DNA of 64,000 nt from assembly GCF_022429565.1 (NCBI RefSeq), contig NZ_CP092487.1, positions 3,366,001-3,430,000 of the forward strand, read 5' to 3'. The DNA comes from Lutibacter sp. A64. GTDB lineage: Bacteria > Bacteroidota > Bacteroidia > Flavobacteriales > Flavobacteriaceae. The position numbers and the translations under genes are program-made. This document shows positions 21,901-28,552 of the stretch, piece after piece. The notes below the pieces were generated by a model. The model did no database searches and had not been told where the DNA came from. It saw nothing but the letters and a program-made list of their open reading frames with translations. The stretch's first letter is position 1; each line of letters opens with the position of its first letter.

Positions 21901-24900
21901 ATAATGCAACTCCAAATACAGGAGATACGATTACTTATACGCTAACGGTTGTAAATAATGGACCAAGTGTAGCTACAGAAGTAAGTTTAATTGATAATCT
22001 ACCAGCAGGTCTTGAGTATGTTACTCATATAGCTACAGGAGGTTCAGTGAATACTTACGCTGATGTTGCTGGAGATATGACTTGGTCAATAGGTAAAATT
22101 GATATTGGAGAATCTGCAACTTTAACTATAGATGCGTTGGTTACTGCACAAGGGACATTGGCTCAAACACCAATAACTAATATTACAACTCCAGCTTCAG
22201 GAGATCAATTAGATCCAACAACAGATGGGGATGATTTAGAAGAGAACATTATAGTAACAAGTTCAGACTTAGTAACAGTAAAAACGGTAAGTGATCCTAC
22301 ACCAAATGAAGGAGATACAATTACTTATAGTATAGCAGTTACTAATAATGGACCAAGTGATGCAACAGATGTAAGTTTAACAGACTTATTACCAGCAGGA
22401 GTTACTTACGTAAGTGATGATCAATCTGGAGCATATAATAGAGGTTCAGGAATATGGACAGTTGGTGCCATTGCAAATGGAGCAACAGTAACCTTAAATA
22501 TTACAGCTACAGTTGATATTGATACTGCAGGAGAAACAATAACGAATATAACTACAGCAGCAACAGGAGATCAATCTGACCCAACAACAGAAGGAGATGA
22601 TTTAGAAGCTACTATTGAAGTTGAGAATTATGCAGACATTGTTTTAACTAAAGTAGTAGACAATGCTACACCAAATGTTGGAGATACCGTAACTTATACG
22701 GTAACAGTTACTAATAACGGACCTGCAAAAGTTACAGGTTTAGTTGTAACAGATGCTTTACCTACAGGATTAACTTATGGTATTGTTTCACCGAGTGATG
22801 GAACTTGGACAGCACCAAACTGGAGCATTGATTTATTAGAATCAGGAGAAGAAGAAACAATAGTAATTGAAGCTGTTGTAGGAATGGATCAAGGAGGAAT
22901 GACATTAACAAATGTAGTGTCAAACACACAAGATCAAGTAGATTCAGACTTAACAGAAGATGATGATAGAGAAACAATTGTAGTAACAAGTTCAGATCTT
23001 GTAACCGTAAAAACAGTAAGTGATCCTACACCAAATGAAGGAGATACAATTACTTATAGTATAGCAGTTACAAATAATGGACCAAGTGATGCAACGGGTG
23101 TAAGTTTAACAGACTTATTGCCAGCAGGAGTTACTTACGTAAGTGATGATCAATCTGGAGCATATAATAGTGGTTCAGGAATATGGACAGTTGGTGCCAT
23201 TGCAAATGGGGCAACAGCAACCTTAAATATTACAGCAACTGTTAATGTAGATACCACAGGAGAAACAATAACGAATATAACTACTGCAGCAACAGGAGAT
23301 CAATCTGACCCAACAACAGAAGGAGATGATTTAGAAGCTATTATTAAAGTTGAAAATTATTCAGATATTGTATTAACTAAGGTTGTAGACAATGAAACAC
23401 CAAATGCTGGAGATATAGTAACCTATACCGTAACCGTTAGAAATAATGGACCAGCAAAAGTTACCAACTTAGTAGTAACGGATGTTTTACCAGCAGGCTT
23501 GACTTATACAGCGAATGTTATGCCAAGTGATGGAGTTTGGACAGCACCAACTTGGAATATAGATTTACTAGAGTCAGGAGAAGAAGAAAGCATTGTGTTA
23601 GAAGTACTTGTAGGAATGGATCAAGGAGGTGTGACATTGACAAATGTAGTTTCAAATACCCAAGACCAAGTAGATGCAAACTTAACAGAAGATGATGATA
23701 ACGCAACAATTGTAGTAACAAGTTCAGATTTAGCAACTGTAAAAACAGTAAGTAATGCAACACCAAATGAGGGAGATATCATTACTTATACAATAACAGT
23801 TACTAATAACGGACCAAGTGCTGCAACCGGAGTAAGTTTAGTAGATAAATTGCCAGTAGGAGTAACTTTTGTAAGTAGTTCAACAGAAGCATACAATTAT
23901 GGATCAGGATTATGGAATATTGGAACTATAGCAAATGGAGCAACTGTAACATTAAACATTACTGCAACAGTTAATGATGGAACATTAGGACAAACAATTA
24001 CAAACACAACAAGTGAATTAATTGCAGATCAAACAGATTCTGATACTACTAATAACGTAGGTAGTGCTTCAATTGTACCAACAGCATATATCGATTTAAG
24101 TTTAACTAAATGGGTTGTTAATGATGTTGTTAATCCTGAAGTTGGAGATATGATTACATTTGAAATTAGAGTTGAGAATGATGGACCAACAATGGCAACA
24201 GGCGTTCAAGTAACAGATTTAATTCCTTCAGGATATGACTTTGTCAACTATAGTCCATCGATAGGAACTTATGATGATGAATCTGGTATTTGGGATATAG
24301 GCTTTATTGAAGTTGGAAATACAGCAGTATTACTTATTGATGTAATAGTAAATGATAGTGGAGACTATATTAATATTGCTGAAATTACTGCAGCCAATGA
24401 AATTGATATAGATTCTACGCCTAATAATGGTGATGTAAATGAAGATGATTATGATAGTGCTTCTGCACCACCATATCAAGAACTTGATTTACGAGTTGAA
24501 AAAACTGTTATGGCAAATAATTTAGAACCATTGGTTGGAGATGAAGTTTCTTTTGAAATTAGATTGATTAATGATGGTAATATAGATGGTACAGAAGTAG
24601 TTGTTGCAGATCTATTACCTACTGGTTATACCTATGTTACCCATGGATTATCTAAAGGTGTATATGATTATGAAACTGGAAATTGGATAGTTGGAACTAT
24701 CTTAAATGGAGAAACAGAAACACTGTTTATTGATGCAATTGTTAATGCAACAGGTGATTATTTAAACTGTGCAACAATTACAGCAATGCACCAAACAGAT
24801 CCAGACTTAAGTAATAATACAAGTTGTATTGCTACAGATCCAATTAAGGTTGTTGATTTAGAGTTAACAAAAGAAGTTGCTTTATCTCTTGGAAACCAAG

Positions 24901-25580
24901 GTCCAGTTAGTACAACAGGTGTTTTACAACCATATGCAGAAACTAACGTTGATTTTACCATTACGGTAACAAACAACGGACTTAGTGATGCTACTGGAGT
25001 ACAAGTACAAGATCAATTACCAAGTGGTTATAATTTTGTGAATGTAACTGTATCTACGGGATCTTATGATGATGGTTCTGGAATTTGGAATGTAGGCACT
25101 ATAGCAAATGGTGCATCAGAAACTATGGTAATTACAGCTTATGTTAATCCATTAGGAGATTGGTTAAATGTTGCCGAAGTAATTTCAGTAAATGAATTAG
25201 ACCTAGATTCTACTCCAGGTAATGGAGATATATTTGAAGATGATATGGATGAAATAGCTACAGACCCAATTATTCAATTAACAATTCCAGAAGGATTTAC
25301 ACCAAATGGAGATGGAATAAATGATGTGTTTGAAATAGAACATTTAGAAGTATTGTATCCTAATTTCTCAATGGAAATTGTAAATAGATATGGTAACAAA
25401 GTTTATGACTATAAACATAACGGAGACCCATATCAAACACCAACATGGTGGGATGGATATTCAACAGGAAGATGGAACTTCTCAAGTGATATGCTTCCAA
25501 CAGGAACTTATTTCTACACTATTTATTTCAATAATGATGAAAGAAAACCACAAACAGGTTGGATTTATTTAAGAAAGTAA
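9993..25580 (+). CDS. Giant T9SS-secreted surface adhesin (5195 aa) with 15 identical repeats and type-B C-terminal domain
   Basis: A predicted cell-surface or released filament protein. Order seen: signal peptide (1-25, ending TAYAQ); Asn/Gly/Thr-rich beta-solenoid-like region (about 26-345); a short SdrB-like beta domain (about 350-470); two Asp-rich thrombospondin-3-like stretches (about 483-510 and 721-750) around a jelly-roll-like segment; Ig/PKD-like domains (about 790-1076); 15 tandem 134-residue DUF11/DUF7507-like units (1077-3086) and a diverged 16th (3087 to about 3216); six cadherin-like tandem modules (about 3217-3810); about ten DUF11 modules (about 3812-5090); and a gliding-motility-type C-terminal sorting domain (about 5098-5195) beginning IPEGFTPNGDGINDVFEI. 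The last domain marks export by the type IX system, usually with a dedicated PorP/SprF partner, which is the next gene. The protein is strongly acidic. A SprB-like adhesion or gliding role is inferred, not shown. Confidence 0.9.
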   Translation: MKKFYVLLYFTFLIAITSSQTAYAQCTGCDGTNNSTSPIFAANETRCFTTGTTSISSDITFGDGGSICVASDAVLNLGANNYSTSGSGTFTIYVEGTLNVQQNTTWAGDMDITIAPGGLMTTKTLTLNGDVMNITNNGTFKPETLQFSNSNAVITIENNSNMTVSNNLNISSGKAQFINSGNLTVSGNYNSNSISSYINCGIYSGKFNLNGGGQVINTGTFNTGQIDYGGDTSKVSNYGTFNITGNVNLGNGGTFYNQGVVITSGSGVFSSTGNFVGPSDSSLQGYFEFESLSSVNEGNIGPNLNFTSTSLGSGTDEIGDLFQNYGNLNVDSSVVFGGVAPTIEPTNCPTADGGVIYSGTVYNDTNDNGTVDGTGIGSPGSTQLYVNVVDSTGNVVATAAVASDGTYTVTLDDALVDYTFELSTSQGTEDSPAPTNELPSNWEYTNEGGVVDGSLNVPSLTAGSIDFGIKETVDPCTDPAGIDTDGDGINDICDLDDDNDGIPDILEDSCDDSSKVDYNVVYSEDFGTGAGRFEDSAVLNHTFKSSGPIGDGSYAVVTSNTEGLSQYNRTDKNGNVDANIDDVDGPADGSTDGRYLAINMNGNGNSSYTGPSTFEFYRKEGLTTEAGLNYRFRVDLAGLCNGCDDIPKFTLQIQDSNGTVLASATSEDIGVVNDDLWRRTTLDFKATTASVDIVLINSQPNGGAGNDVGVDNIVLASIVCDTDRDGIPDHLDLDSDNDGCPDAIEADGSITNDDLNSNGSINGTVDANGVPTAVSGGQDTTTAVLTSDVINSIVIAPSTPEVCVDSNITLEATIEGKRVTDFGASGLEDDDTTIDIPEADYTYQWYLGTTELTDTAPYSGTSTASLTITETPEGFDENEYRVEVTTSNNSCGAEESITLSVNDLPTAATISASSSVCSGEDAVFTIEGAAGDIVTYTGAKGLPSSPVTIGEDGTVQVTVSEITADTTLNLTNVNNGTCYLALTDVSATVTVNTLPIANAGEDATLDCTTTSVMLGTASQAGYSYEWSPATGLDDTAAAQPEATPSETTTYTLVVTNTTTGCVSTSDSVTITVECSQISLEKDGVYEDTDGDSMVSVGDIIKYTFSVENTGNVTVSALTIDDTTIGITGLAVTPSTLAAGETGTASLDYAITAADIAAGSVSNTATAKGTDPDGDPVTDDSEDPTPLDPNDPAYDSSCPDCTVTPLEQTPMISLEKDGVYEDTDGDSMVSVGDIIKYTFSVENTGNVTVSALTIDDTTIGITGLAVTPSTLAAGETGTASLDYAITAADIAAGSVSNTATAKGTDPDGDPVTDDSEDPTPLDPNDPAYDSSCPDCTVTPLEQTPMISLEKDGVYEDTDGDSMVSVGDIIKYTFSVENTGNVTVSALTIDDTTIGITGLAVTPSTLAAGETGTASLDYAITAADIAAGSVSNTATAKGTDPDGDPVTDDSEDPTPLDPNDPAYDSSCPDCTVTPLEQTPMISLEKDGVYEDTDGDSMVSVGDIIKYTFSVENTGNVTVSALTIDDTTIGITGLAVTPSTLAAGETGTASLDYAITAADIAAGSVSNTATAKGTDPDGDPVTDDSEDPTPLDPNDPAYDSSCPDCTVTPLEQTPMISLEKDGVYEDTDGDSMVSVGDIIKYTFSVENTGNVTVSALTIDDTTIGITGLAVTPSTLAAGETGTASLDYAITAADIAAGSVSNTATAKGTDPDGDPVTDDSEDPTPLDPNDPAYDSSCPDCTVTPLEQTPMISLEKDGVYEDTDGDSMVSVGDIIKYTFSVENTGNVTVSALTIDDTTIGITGLAVTPSTLAAGETGTASLDYAITAADIAAGSVSNTATAKGTDPDGDPVTDDSEDPTPLDPNDPAYDSSCPDCTVTPLEQTPMISLEKDGVYEDTDGDSMVSVGDIIKYTFSVENTGNVTVSALTIDDTTIGITGLAVTPSTLAAGETGTASLDYAITAADIAAGSVSNTATAKGTDPDGDPVTDDSEDPTPLDPNDPAYDSSCPDCTVTPLEQTPMISLEKDGVYEDTDGDSMVSVGDIIKYTFSVENTGNVTVSALTIDDTTIGITGLAVTPSTLAAGETGTASLDYAITAADIAAGSVSNTATAKGTDPDGDPVTDDSEDPTPLDPNDPAYDSSCPDCTVTPLEQTPMISLEKDGVYEDTDGDSMVSVGDIIKYTFSVENTGNVTVSALTIDDTTIGITGLAVTPSTLAAGETGTASLDYAITAADIAAGSVSNTATAKGTDPDGDPVTDDSEDPTPLDPNDPAYDSSCPDCTVTPLEQTPMISLEKDGVYEDTDGDSMVSVGDIIKYTFSVENTGNVTVSALTIDDTTIGITGLAVTPSTLAAGETGTASLDYAITAADIAAGSVSNTATAKGTDPDGDPVTDDSEDPTPLDPNDPAYDSSCPDCTVTPLEQTPMISLEKDGVYEDTDGDSMVSVGDIIKYTFSVENTGNVTVSALTIDDTTIGITGLAVTPSTLAAGETGTASLDYAITAADIAAGSVSNTATAKGTDPDGDPVTDDSEDPTPLDPNDPAYDSSCPDCTVTPLEQTPMISLEKDGVYEDTDGDSMVSVGDIIKYTFSVENTGNVTVSALTIDDTTIGITGLAVTPSTLAAGETGTASLDYAITAADIAAGSVSNTATAKGTDPDGDPVTDDSEDPTPLDPNDPAYDSSCPDCTVTPLEQTPMISLEKDGVYEDTDGDSMVSVGDIIKYTFSVENTGNVTVSALTIDDTTIGITGLAVTPSTLAAGETGTASLDYAITAADIAAGSVSNTATAKGTDPDGDPVTDDSEDPTPLDPNDPAYDSSCPDCTVTPLEQTPMISLEKDGVYEDTDGDSMVSVGDIIKYTFSVENTGNVTVSALTIDDTTIGITGLAVTPSTLAAGETGTASLDYAITAADIAAGSVSNTATAKGTDPDGDPVTDDSEDPTPLDPNDPAYDSSCPDCTVTPLEQTPMISLEKDGVYEDTDGDSMVSVGDIIKYTFSVENTGNVTVSALTIDDTTIGITGLAVTPSTLAAGETGTASLDYAITAADIAAGSVSNTATAKGTDPDGDPVTDDSEDPTPLDPNDPAYDSSCPDCTVTPLEQTPMISLEKDGVYVDTNNDGITNVGDEVHYVFTVVNTGNVTVTGITVTDDNATVTGGSIDLVPGATDSTTFTAVHTLTQTDINTGYVYNIATATGKDPSGDPVTDESEDPTPADPSDPGYDAGCPNCTVVEIPNTTNAINDINNTFVDVPVDGNVLTNDFDLEGNAQEVTLNTEPTSGRVVVSTDGSYTYTPDPGFIGTDTFSYTICDDGIPEACDSATVTVEVLEDPYADINEVVANNDTATTEEDQPVEGNLLSNDFDPEGDELIVNETPVTGPTNGSVTIDPNGTFVYTPNPGFEGEDTFVYEVCDDGTPSVCDEATVTIIVNPDNGVNDTYANDDAYNGNPNKDITGSLLDNDTDPEGYVLEVVTLISGVDPSEGALTLRSDGTFTFIPARGFKGATSFVYEVCDGDTPQACDKATVYLTVNPINNTYAINDINNTFVDTSVAGNVLTNDFDPEGDSVSVNPYDGVTTEGGTVIMNTDGSYIYTPGLGFIGEDTFSYTICDDGIPEACDTATVTITVIDTILGLENNPPVANDDTAITEVGVEVEIHVISNDFDPDSEDTITVTPGSVTTPVNGSVIDNGDGTFTYTPNADFEGKDSFTYQICDDGTPSLCDTATVTVTVLPDDGGDNDTYANDDTYNGDPETIISGNVVDNDTDPEGDEQTVTTVPVVDVSNGTLVLNGDGTFEYTPDEDFVGTDSFVYEVCDTGSPQVCDQATVYLTVNIPNSYAELAIEKEISVPANGVNHIVGEEITFTITLVNNGPGNATGIDVVDQLPSGYSLSTVTAPVASIGTTYDSDSGLWAVGDLTVYDNTDAASIAATTATLTVTAIINESGNYTNIAEVTDADQKDPNGVVHGNNTPGEIDQDEVTIVPTAITDLVTTKVVDNATPNTGDTITYTLTVVNNGPSVATEVSLIDNLPAGLEYVTHIATGGSVNTYADVAGDMTWSIGKIDIGESATLTIDALVTAQGTLAQTPITNITTPASGDQLDPTTDGDDLEENIIVTSSDLVTVKTVSDPTPNEGDTITYSIAVTNNGPSDATDVSLTDLLPAGVTYVSDDQSGAYNRGSGIWTVGAIANGATVTLNITATVDIDTAGETITNITTAATGDQSDPTTEGDDLEATIEVENYADIVLTKVVDNATPNVGDTVTYTVTVTNNGPAKVTGLVVTDALPTGLTYGIVSPSDGTWTAPNWSIDLLESGEEETIVIEAVVGMDQGGMTLTNVVSNTQDQVDSDLTEDDDRETIVVTSSDLVTVKTVSDPTPNEGDTITYSIAVTNNGPSDATGVSLTDLLPAGVTYVSDDQSGAYNSGSGIWTVGAIANGATATLNITATVNVDTTGETITNITTAATGDQSDPTTEGDDLEAIIKVENYSDIVLTKVVDNETPNAGDIVTYTVTVRNNGPAKVTNLVVTDVLPAGLTYTANVMPSDGVWTAPTWNIDLLESGEEESIVLEVLVGMDQGGVTLTNVVSNTQDQVDANLTEDDDNATIVVTSSDLATVKTVSNATPNEGDIITYTITVTNNGPSAATGVSLVDKLPVGVTFVSSSTEAYNYGSGLWNIGTIANGATVTLNITATVNDGTLGQTITNTTSELIADQTDSDTTNNVGSASIVPTAYIDLSLTKWVVNDVVNPEVGDMITFEIRVENDGPTMATGVQVTDLIPSGYDFVNYSPSIGTYDDESGIWDIGFIEVGNTAVLLIDVIVNDSGDYINIAEITAANEIDIDSTPNNGDVNEDDYDSASAPPYQELDLRVEKTVMANNLEPLVGDEVSFEIRLINDGNIDGTEVVVADLLPTGYTYVTHGLSKGVYDYETGNWIVGTILNGETETLFIDAIVNATGDYLNCATITAMHQTDPDLSNNTSCIATDPIKVVDLELTKEVALSLGNQGPVSTTGVLQPYAETNVDFTITVTNNGLSDATGVQVQDQLPSGYNFVNVTVSTGSYDDGSGIWNVGTIANGASETMVITAYVNPLGDWLNVAEVISVNELDLDSTPGNGDIFEDDMDEIATDPIIQLTIPEGFTPNGDGINDVFEIEHLEVLYPNFSMEIVNRYGNKVYDYKHNGDPYQTPTWWDGYSTGRWNFSSDMLPTGTYFYTIYFNNDERKPQTGWIYLRK
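13221..19250 (+). repeat. Array of 15 tandem 402-bp coding repeats, nearly 100% identical
   Basis: Each unit starts at ATTTCATTAGAGAAAGACGG and recurs at exactly 402-bp steps (13221, 13623, and so on to 18849), 134 codons in frame. Units 1-14 look identical in DNA by eye. Unit 15 has two synonymous changes near 19063-19073 (TAT to TAC, ACC to ACA). Each unit encodes an acidic loop DTDGDSMVSVGD (unit residues 11-22), a beta-sandwich-like core and the motif SSCPDC (Cys 121 and 124). Identity at silent sites points to very recent amplification or continuing homogenisation. Confidence 0.97.
19251..19640 (+). repeat. Diverged 16th unit closing the repeat array
   Basis: It begins with the same ISLEKDGVY and keeps NTGNVTV, GDPVTD, SEDPTP and a CPNC pair, but differs widely elsewhere. 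Its loop DTNNDGITNVGD fits the dockerin/EF-hand calcium-loop pattern even better than the identical units. It marks the boundary between the homogenised array and the cadherin-like modules. Confidence 0.85.
19640..21420 (+). repeat. Six cadherin-like modules arranged as two related triplets (within the giant CDS)
   Basis: Six modules of about 100 residues each show NDFDPEGD or NDTDPEGD, a GxFTYTP or GTFEYTP strand, GxDxFxYxxCDDGxP and CDxATVTVTV. Modules 1 and 4 share AINDINNTFVD, 2 and 5 share ANDDTA with DDGTPS, and 3 and 6 share NDTYANDD and CDxATVYLTV. This implies duplication of a three-module block that has since diverged. Confidence 0.75.
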
Positions 25581-25593
25581 AAACACTAATTTT

Positions 25594-25626
25594 AGGAAAG
25601 AGAGGGTTAATAAAACTCTCTTTCCT
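25594..25626 (+). promoter_or_regulatory. Perfect 11-bp hairpin between the adhesin and porP/sprF genes
   Basis: AGGAAAGAGAG (25594-25604) and CTCTCTTTCCT (25616-25626) form a perfect stem with an 11-nt loop, followed by a broken T tract (TTCATATTTT). It could be a leaky terminator that sets the ratio of the downstream genes, or an mRNA 3'-end stabiliser. It lies 14 nt after the adhesin stop and 17 nt before the next start. Confidence 0.65.
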
Positions 25627-25643
25627 TTCATATTTTATAAAGC

Positions 25644-26552
25644 ATGTTTATGAAAAAATTCAGATTAATTTTAGGGGTTTTCGCCTTAATGTCACTAACA
25701 ACGGTTTTTGGACAGCAAGATCCACAATATACTCAGTATATGTATAATATGAATATACTAAACCCGGCCTATGCAGGCTCAAAAGGAGTAACAAGTATAG
25801 GATTATTAGGAAGAACACAGTGGGTTGGAGTAGAAGGAGCACCACAAACCTTTACTTTAGCTATGCATTCTCCAGTAGGTCGCGCTGTAGGATTAGGATT
25901 ATCCGTAATTCACGATGAAATAGGACCAGTAAAGGAAGATAATGTTTATGCAGATTTTTCATATACAATTTTCACCTCAAGCACAGGAAGGTTGGCGTTT
26001 GGATTAAAAGCCGGAGTTACTTTTATGGATGTACGTGAATTGTTAATGATAGATCCAGACCCATTAAATATACCAGTTCATGAAACCTCACCGAATTTTG
26101 GAGCCGGTGTGTATTATTATACAGATAGGTTTTATGCAGGATTATCAGTACCAAATTTTTTAGAGACACGTCACTTAGAAAAAGATGGAGGAATTGTAAG
26201 TACAGCCTCAGAAAAGATGCACTATTTCTTGACTTCAGGTTATGTGTTTGATATTGCAGACAATTTAAAATTAAAGCCATCTACTATGCTAAAAGCCACA
26301 GCAGGAGCACCATTATCTGTAGATTTATCACTAAATCTATTAATAGATGAACGTGTCGAATTAGGATTGTCTCATAGGTTTGATGATTCTATAAGTGGAA
26401 TGATTGGCTTTCAGGTAAATAACGATTTTAGAGTTGGTTATGCCTACGATTATACAACTTCAAAATTCGGAGATTTCAATTCAGGCTCACATGAAATACT
26501 TTTATTATTTGATTTTAATAGAAAAAAACTGAAGAGTCCAAGATTCTTTTAA
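25644..26552 (+). CDS. Type IX secretion partner, PorP/SprF family outer-membrane protein
   Basis: A 302-residue (300 if started at the second ATG at 25650, MKKFRLILG) outer-membrane beta-barrel protein. A signal peptide ending VFGQ is followed by QDPQYTQYMYNMNILNPAYAGSKG, trimmed in families to the diagnostic YNxxxxNPAYAG motif of PorP/SprF. In gliding flavobacteria SprF is needed to export or attach the giant adhesin SprB encoded just upstream. The same gene order here suggests it serves the 5195-residue protein. The gap to the next gene is 18 nt. Confidence 0.93.
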   Translation: MFMKKFRLILGVFALMSLTTVFGQQDPQYTQYMYNMNILNPAYAGSKGVTSIGLLGRTQWVGVEGAPQTFTLAMHSPVGRAVGLGLSVIHDEIGPVKEDNVYADFSYTIFTSSTGRLAFGLKAGVTFMDVRELLMIDPDPLNIPVHETSPNFGAGVYYYTDRFYAGLSVPNFLETRHLEKDGGIVSTASEKMHYFLTSGYVFDIADNLKLKPSTMLKATAGAPLSVDLSLNLLIDERVELGLSHRFDDSISGMIGFQVNNDFRVGYAYDYTTSKFGDFNSGSHEILLLFDFNRKKLKSPRFF

Positions 26553-26570
26553 AAATAAAAAAACAGAAAT

Positions 26571-28157
26571 ATGAAAAAAATTACACTACTTATACTATTA
26601 TTTTGTGCAGGGTTTATCAATGCACAAGAAGTAAGTTATAGCATAAAAAACATTTCTGAGAACACAAAATTGGCAGATTTTGGAGTAACCTATTATGGAG
26701 AAAATGAAGCCGTATTTGCATCATCACGAAAAGATAAATCAATAAGAAAAAGAAACTGGTATTACAACCATCAACCTTATTTAGAATTATTTAAAGGAAC
26801 CATAGGCGAAGAAGGAGAATTAATAGATGTAGAGCGTTTTTCAGAAGTAATCAATACAAAATATCACGAATCTAACGTAGCCTTTACCAAAGATTTAAAA
26901 ACGGTTTATTTCTCAAGAAATAACTATATAAATAAATCGATAACAAAAGACGAAGAAGGTTGGGTTTTAATCCAATTATACAAAGCAACTGTAGGTGAAG
27001 ATGGCGAATGGACTGATATTACCCCTATGCCATTTAATAGTGATAATTACCAAACAGGACATCCATCGTTAAATGCAGAAGAAGACAAGTTGTATTTTAC
27101 ATCAGATATGCCAGGCACATTAGGTTCTACAGATATATTTGTAGTGGCAATAAATGAAGATGGAAGTTATGGAACACCACAAAATTTAGGGCCAAATGTA
27201 AATACCTCAGGAAAAGAGATGTTTCCATTTATAGACGAGCATAATGTGCTTTATTACTCATCAGATGGTTATTTTGAAGGCAATGGAGGATTAGATGTAT
27301 ATGCAGTTCAAATAGAAGAAGAAGGAGCCTTAACAGCATCAAAAAACTTAGGATATCCAATAAATAGTGTAGGCGATGATTTTTCATTTGTAAAGAAGCC
27401 AGGCCAAAATTGGGGACATTTTTCATCAAATAGAGACGGAGGAAACGGAGATGATGATATTTATTATTTTGAAGCAACAGAAAGCGTTTTACCTTGTGAG
27501 CAGTTAGTAGCAGGTCAAGTACGTGAAAAACAATCAGGAGCATTATTACCAGGAGCTTTAGTAACATTATATGATGCAGAAGGAGAAAAACTAGAAAGTG
27601 TAATAGCCGATAAGTTTGCCACTTTTAGTTTTAAAGTAGATTGTGAAACAGCATATAAAGTTGTTGGAACAAAAGAAAGTTACAGTGAAGATAGTGAGGT
27701 GTTTACAACCACAGATGAACGCGATTTAGAATTGGAATTAGGCTTAAGTTTAGATTCTAATGAGTTTGTAAATGTAGATGGTAGATTATTAGTAAAAATA
27801 GATCCAATATACTTTGATTTAGACAAGTCATTTATACGTCCAGATGCTGCAATAGAATTAGCAAAAGTGGTACAAATAATGAAAAAATACCCGAATATAA
27901 AAATAGCTTCAGGATCTCATACAGACAGTCGAGCATCAGACCAATACAACTGGGCATTATCAAACAGAAGAGCAAAATCATCTGTAGAATGGATAATCTC
28001 ACAAGGTATAGATCCTTCAAGAATAACAGGACAAGGTTATGGAGAAACACAATTGGTAAACAGATGTTCTGATGGCGTTAAATGTTCAGAAGCAGAACAC
28101 CAATTAAACAGAAGAACAGAATTTGTGATTGTAAACCCTGAGGTAATCAATCAGTAA
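26571..28157 (+). CDS. OmpA-family protein with PD40-like propeller
   Basis: A 528-residue envelope protein. A signal peptide (ending INAQ) is followed by PD40/WD40-like beta-propeller blades (about 40-300; repeated YFSRN, LYFTSDMPGTLGSTDIF, LYYSSDGYFEGNGGLDVY, FSSNRDGGNGDDDIYYF). A carboxypeptidase-regulatory-like beta domain follows (about 310-380), then a C-terminal OmpA peptidoglycan-binding domain (about 405-525) with IYFDLDKSFIRPDA and LSNRRAKSSVEW. It would tie an outer-membrane complex to the cell wall. Proteins of this layout commonly follow PorP/SprF genes, so it is probably the third member of the adhesin operon. Confidence 0.92.
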   Translation: MKKITLLILLFCAGFINAQEVSYSIKNISENTKLADFGVTYYGENEAVFASSRKDKSIRKRNWYYNHQPYLELFKGTIGEEGELIDVERFSEVINTKYHESNVAFTKDLKTVYFSRNNYINKSITKDEEGWVLIQLYKATVGEDGEWTDITPMPFNSDNYQTGHPSLNAEEDKLYFTSDMPGTLGSTDIFVVAINEDGSYGTPQNLGPNVNTSGKEMFPFIDEHNVLYYSSDGYFEGNGGLDVYAVQIEEEGALTASKNLGYPINSVGDDFSFVKKPGQNWGHFSSNRDGGNGDDDIYYFEATESVLPCEQLVAGQVREKQSGALLPGALVTLYDAEGEKLESVIADKFATFSFKVDCETAYKVVGTKESYSEDSEVFTTTDERDLELELGLSLDSNEFVNVDGRLLVKIDPIYFDLDKSFIRPDAAIELAKVVQIMKKYPNIKIASGSHTDSRASDQYNWALSNRRAKSSVEWIISQGIDPSRITGQGYGETQLVNRCSDGVKCSEAEHQLNRRTEFVIVNPEVINQ

Positions 28158-28552
28158 ATCATATTGTTTGTTAAAACGATAGAAGATTCCATCTATTTGT
28201 AACTTTTATTGTTTAATAGGGACAATAAATTTGAAACATGAAAGTGTCTTAAAAACATGAAAATGATTTCAAATTAGCTTTTAAAGCAAACAACAATTAA
28301 TTGGGGATAAAAATAAGGTCCAATAATAAAAGATTTATACTTGATTAGTATAGGTTTATTTATTGGACTTTATTTGGTATTTAAATATTAAATTATCCTT
28401 ATATATAAAATTTAATTTACAAACTAATTTTCACTTATTTCATAAGTTTTCATTTGTTTTATATATGCTGTTTATTAAAAGAATTTATACTTAAAATATC
28501 ATAAGGTTATTGTTGTAACTGAATATAATATCATTAAACTTATATAGATATA
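28158..28552 (+). other. 395-bp intergenic region after the adhesin operon
   Basis: AT-rich. It holds the strong hairpin at 28318-28368 and nothing else I can support. No exact TAnnTTTG box was found in front of the following small ORF. Confidence 0.6.
28318..28380 (+). terminator. Long hairpin terminator of the adhesin operon
   Basis: GTCCAATAATAAA (28318-28330) pairs with TTTATTTATTGGAC (28355-28368), and inside it TTATAC pairs with GTATA. A TTTATTTGG tract follows. It lies 160 nt after the OmpA stop. Confidence 0.65.
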
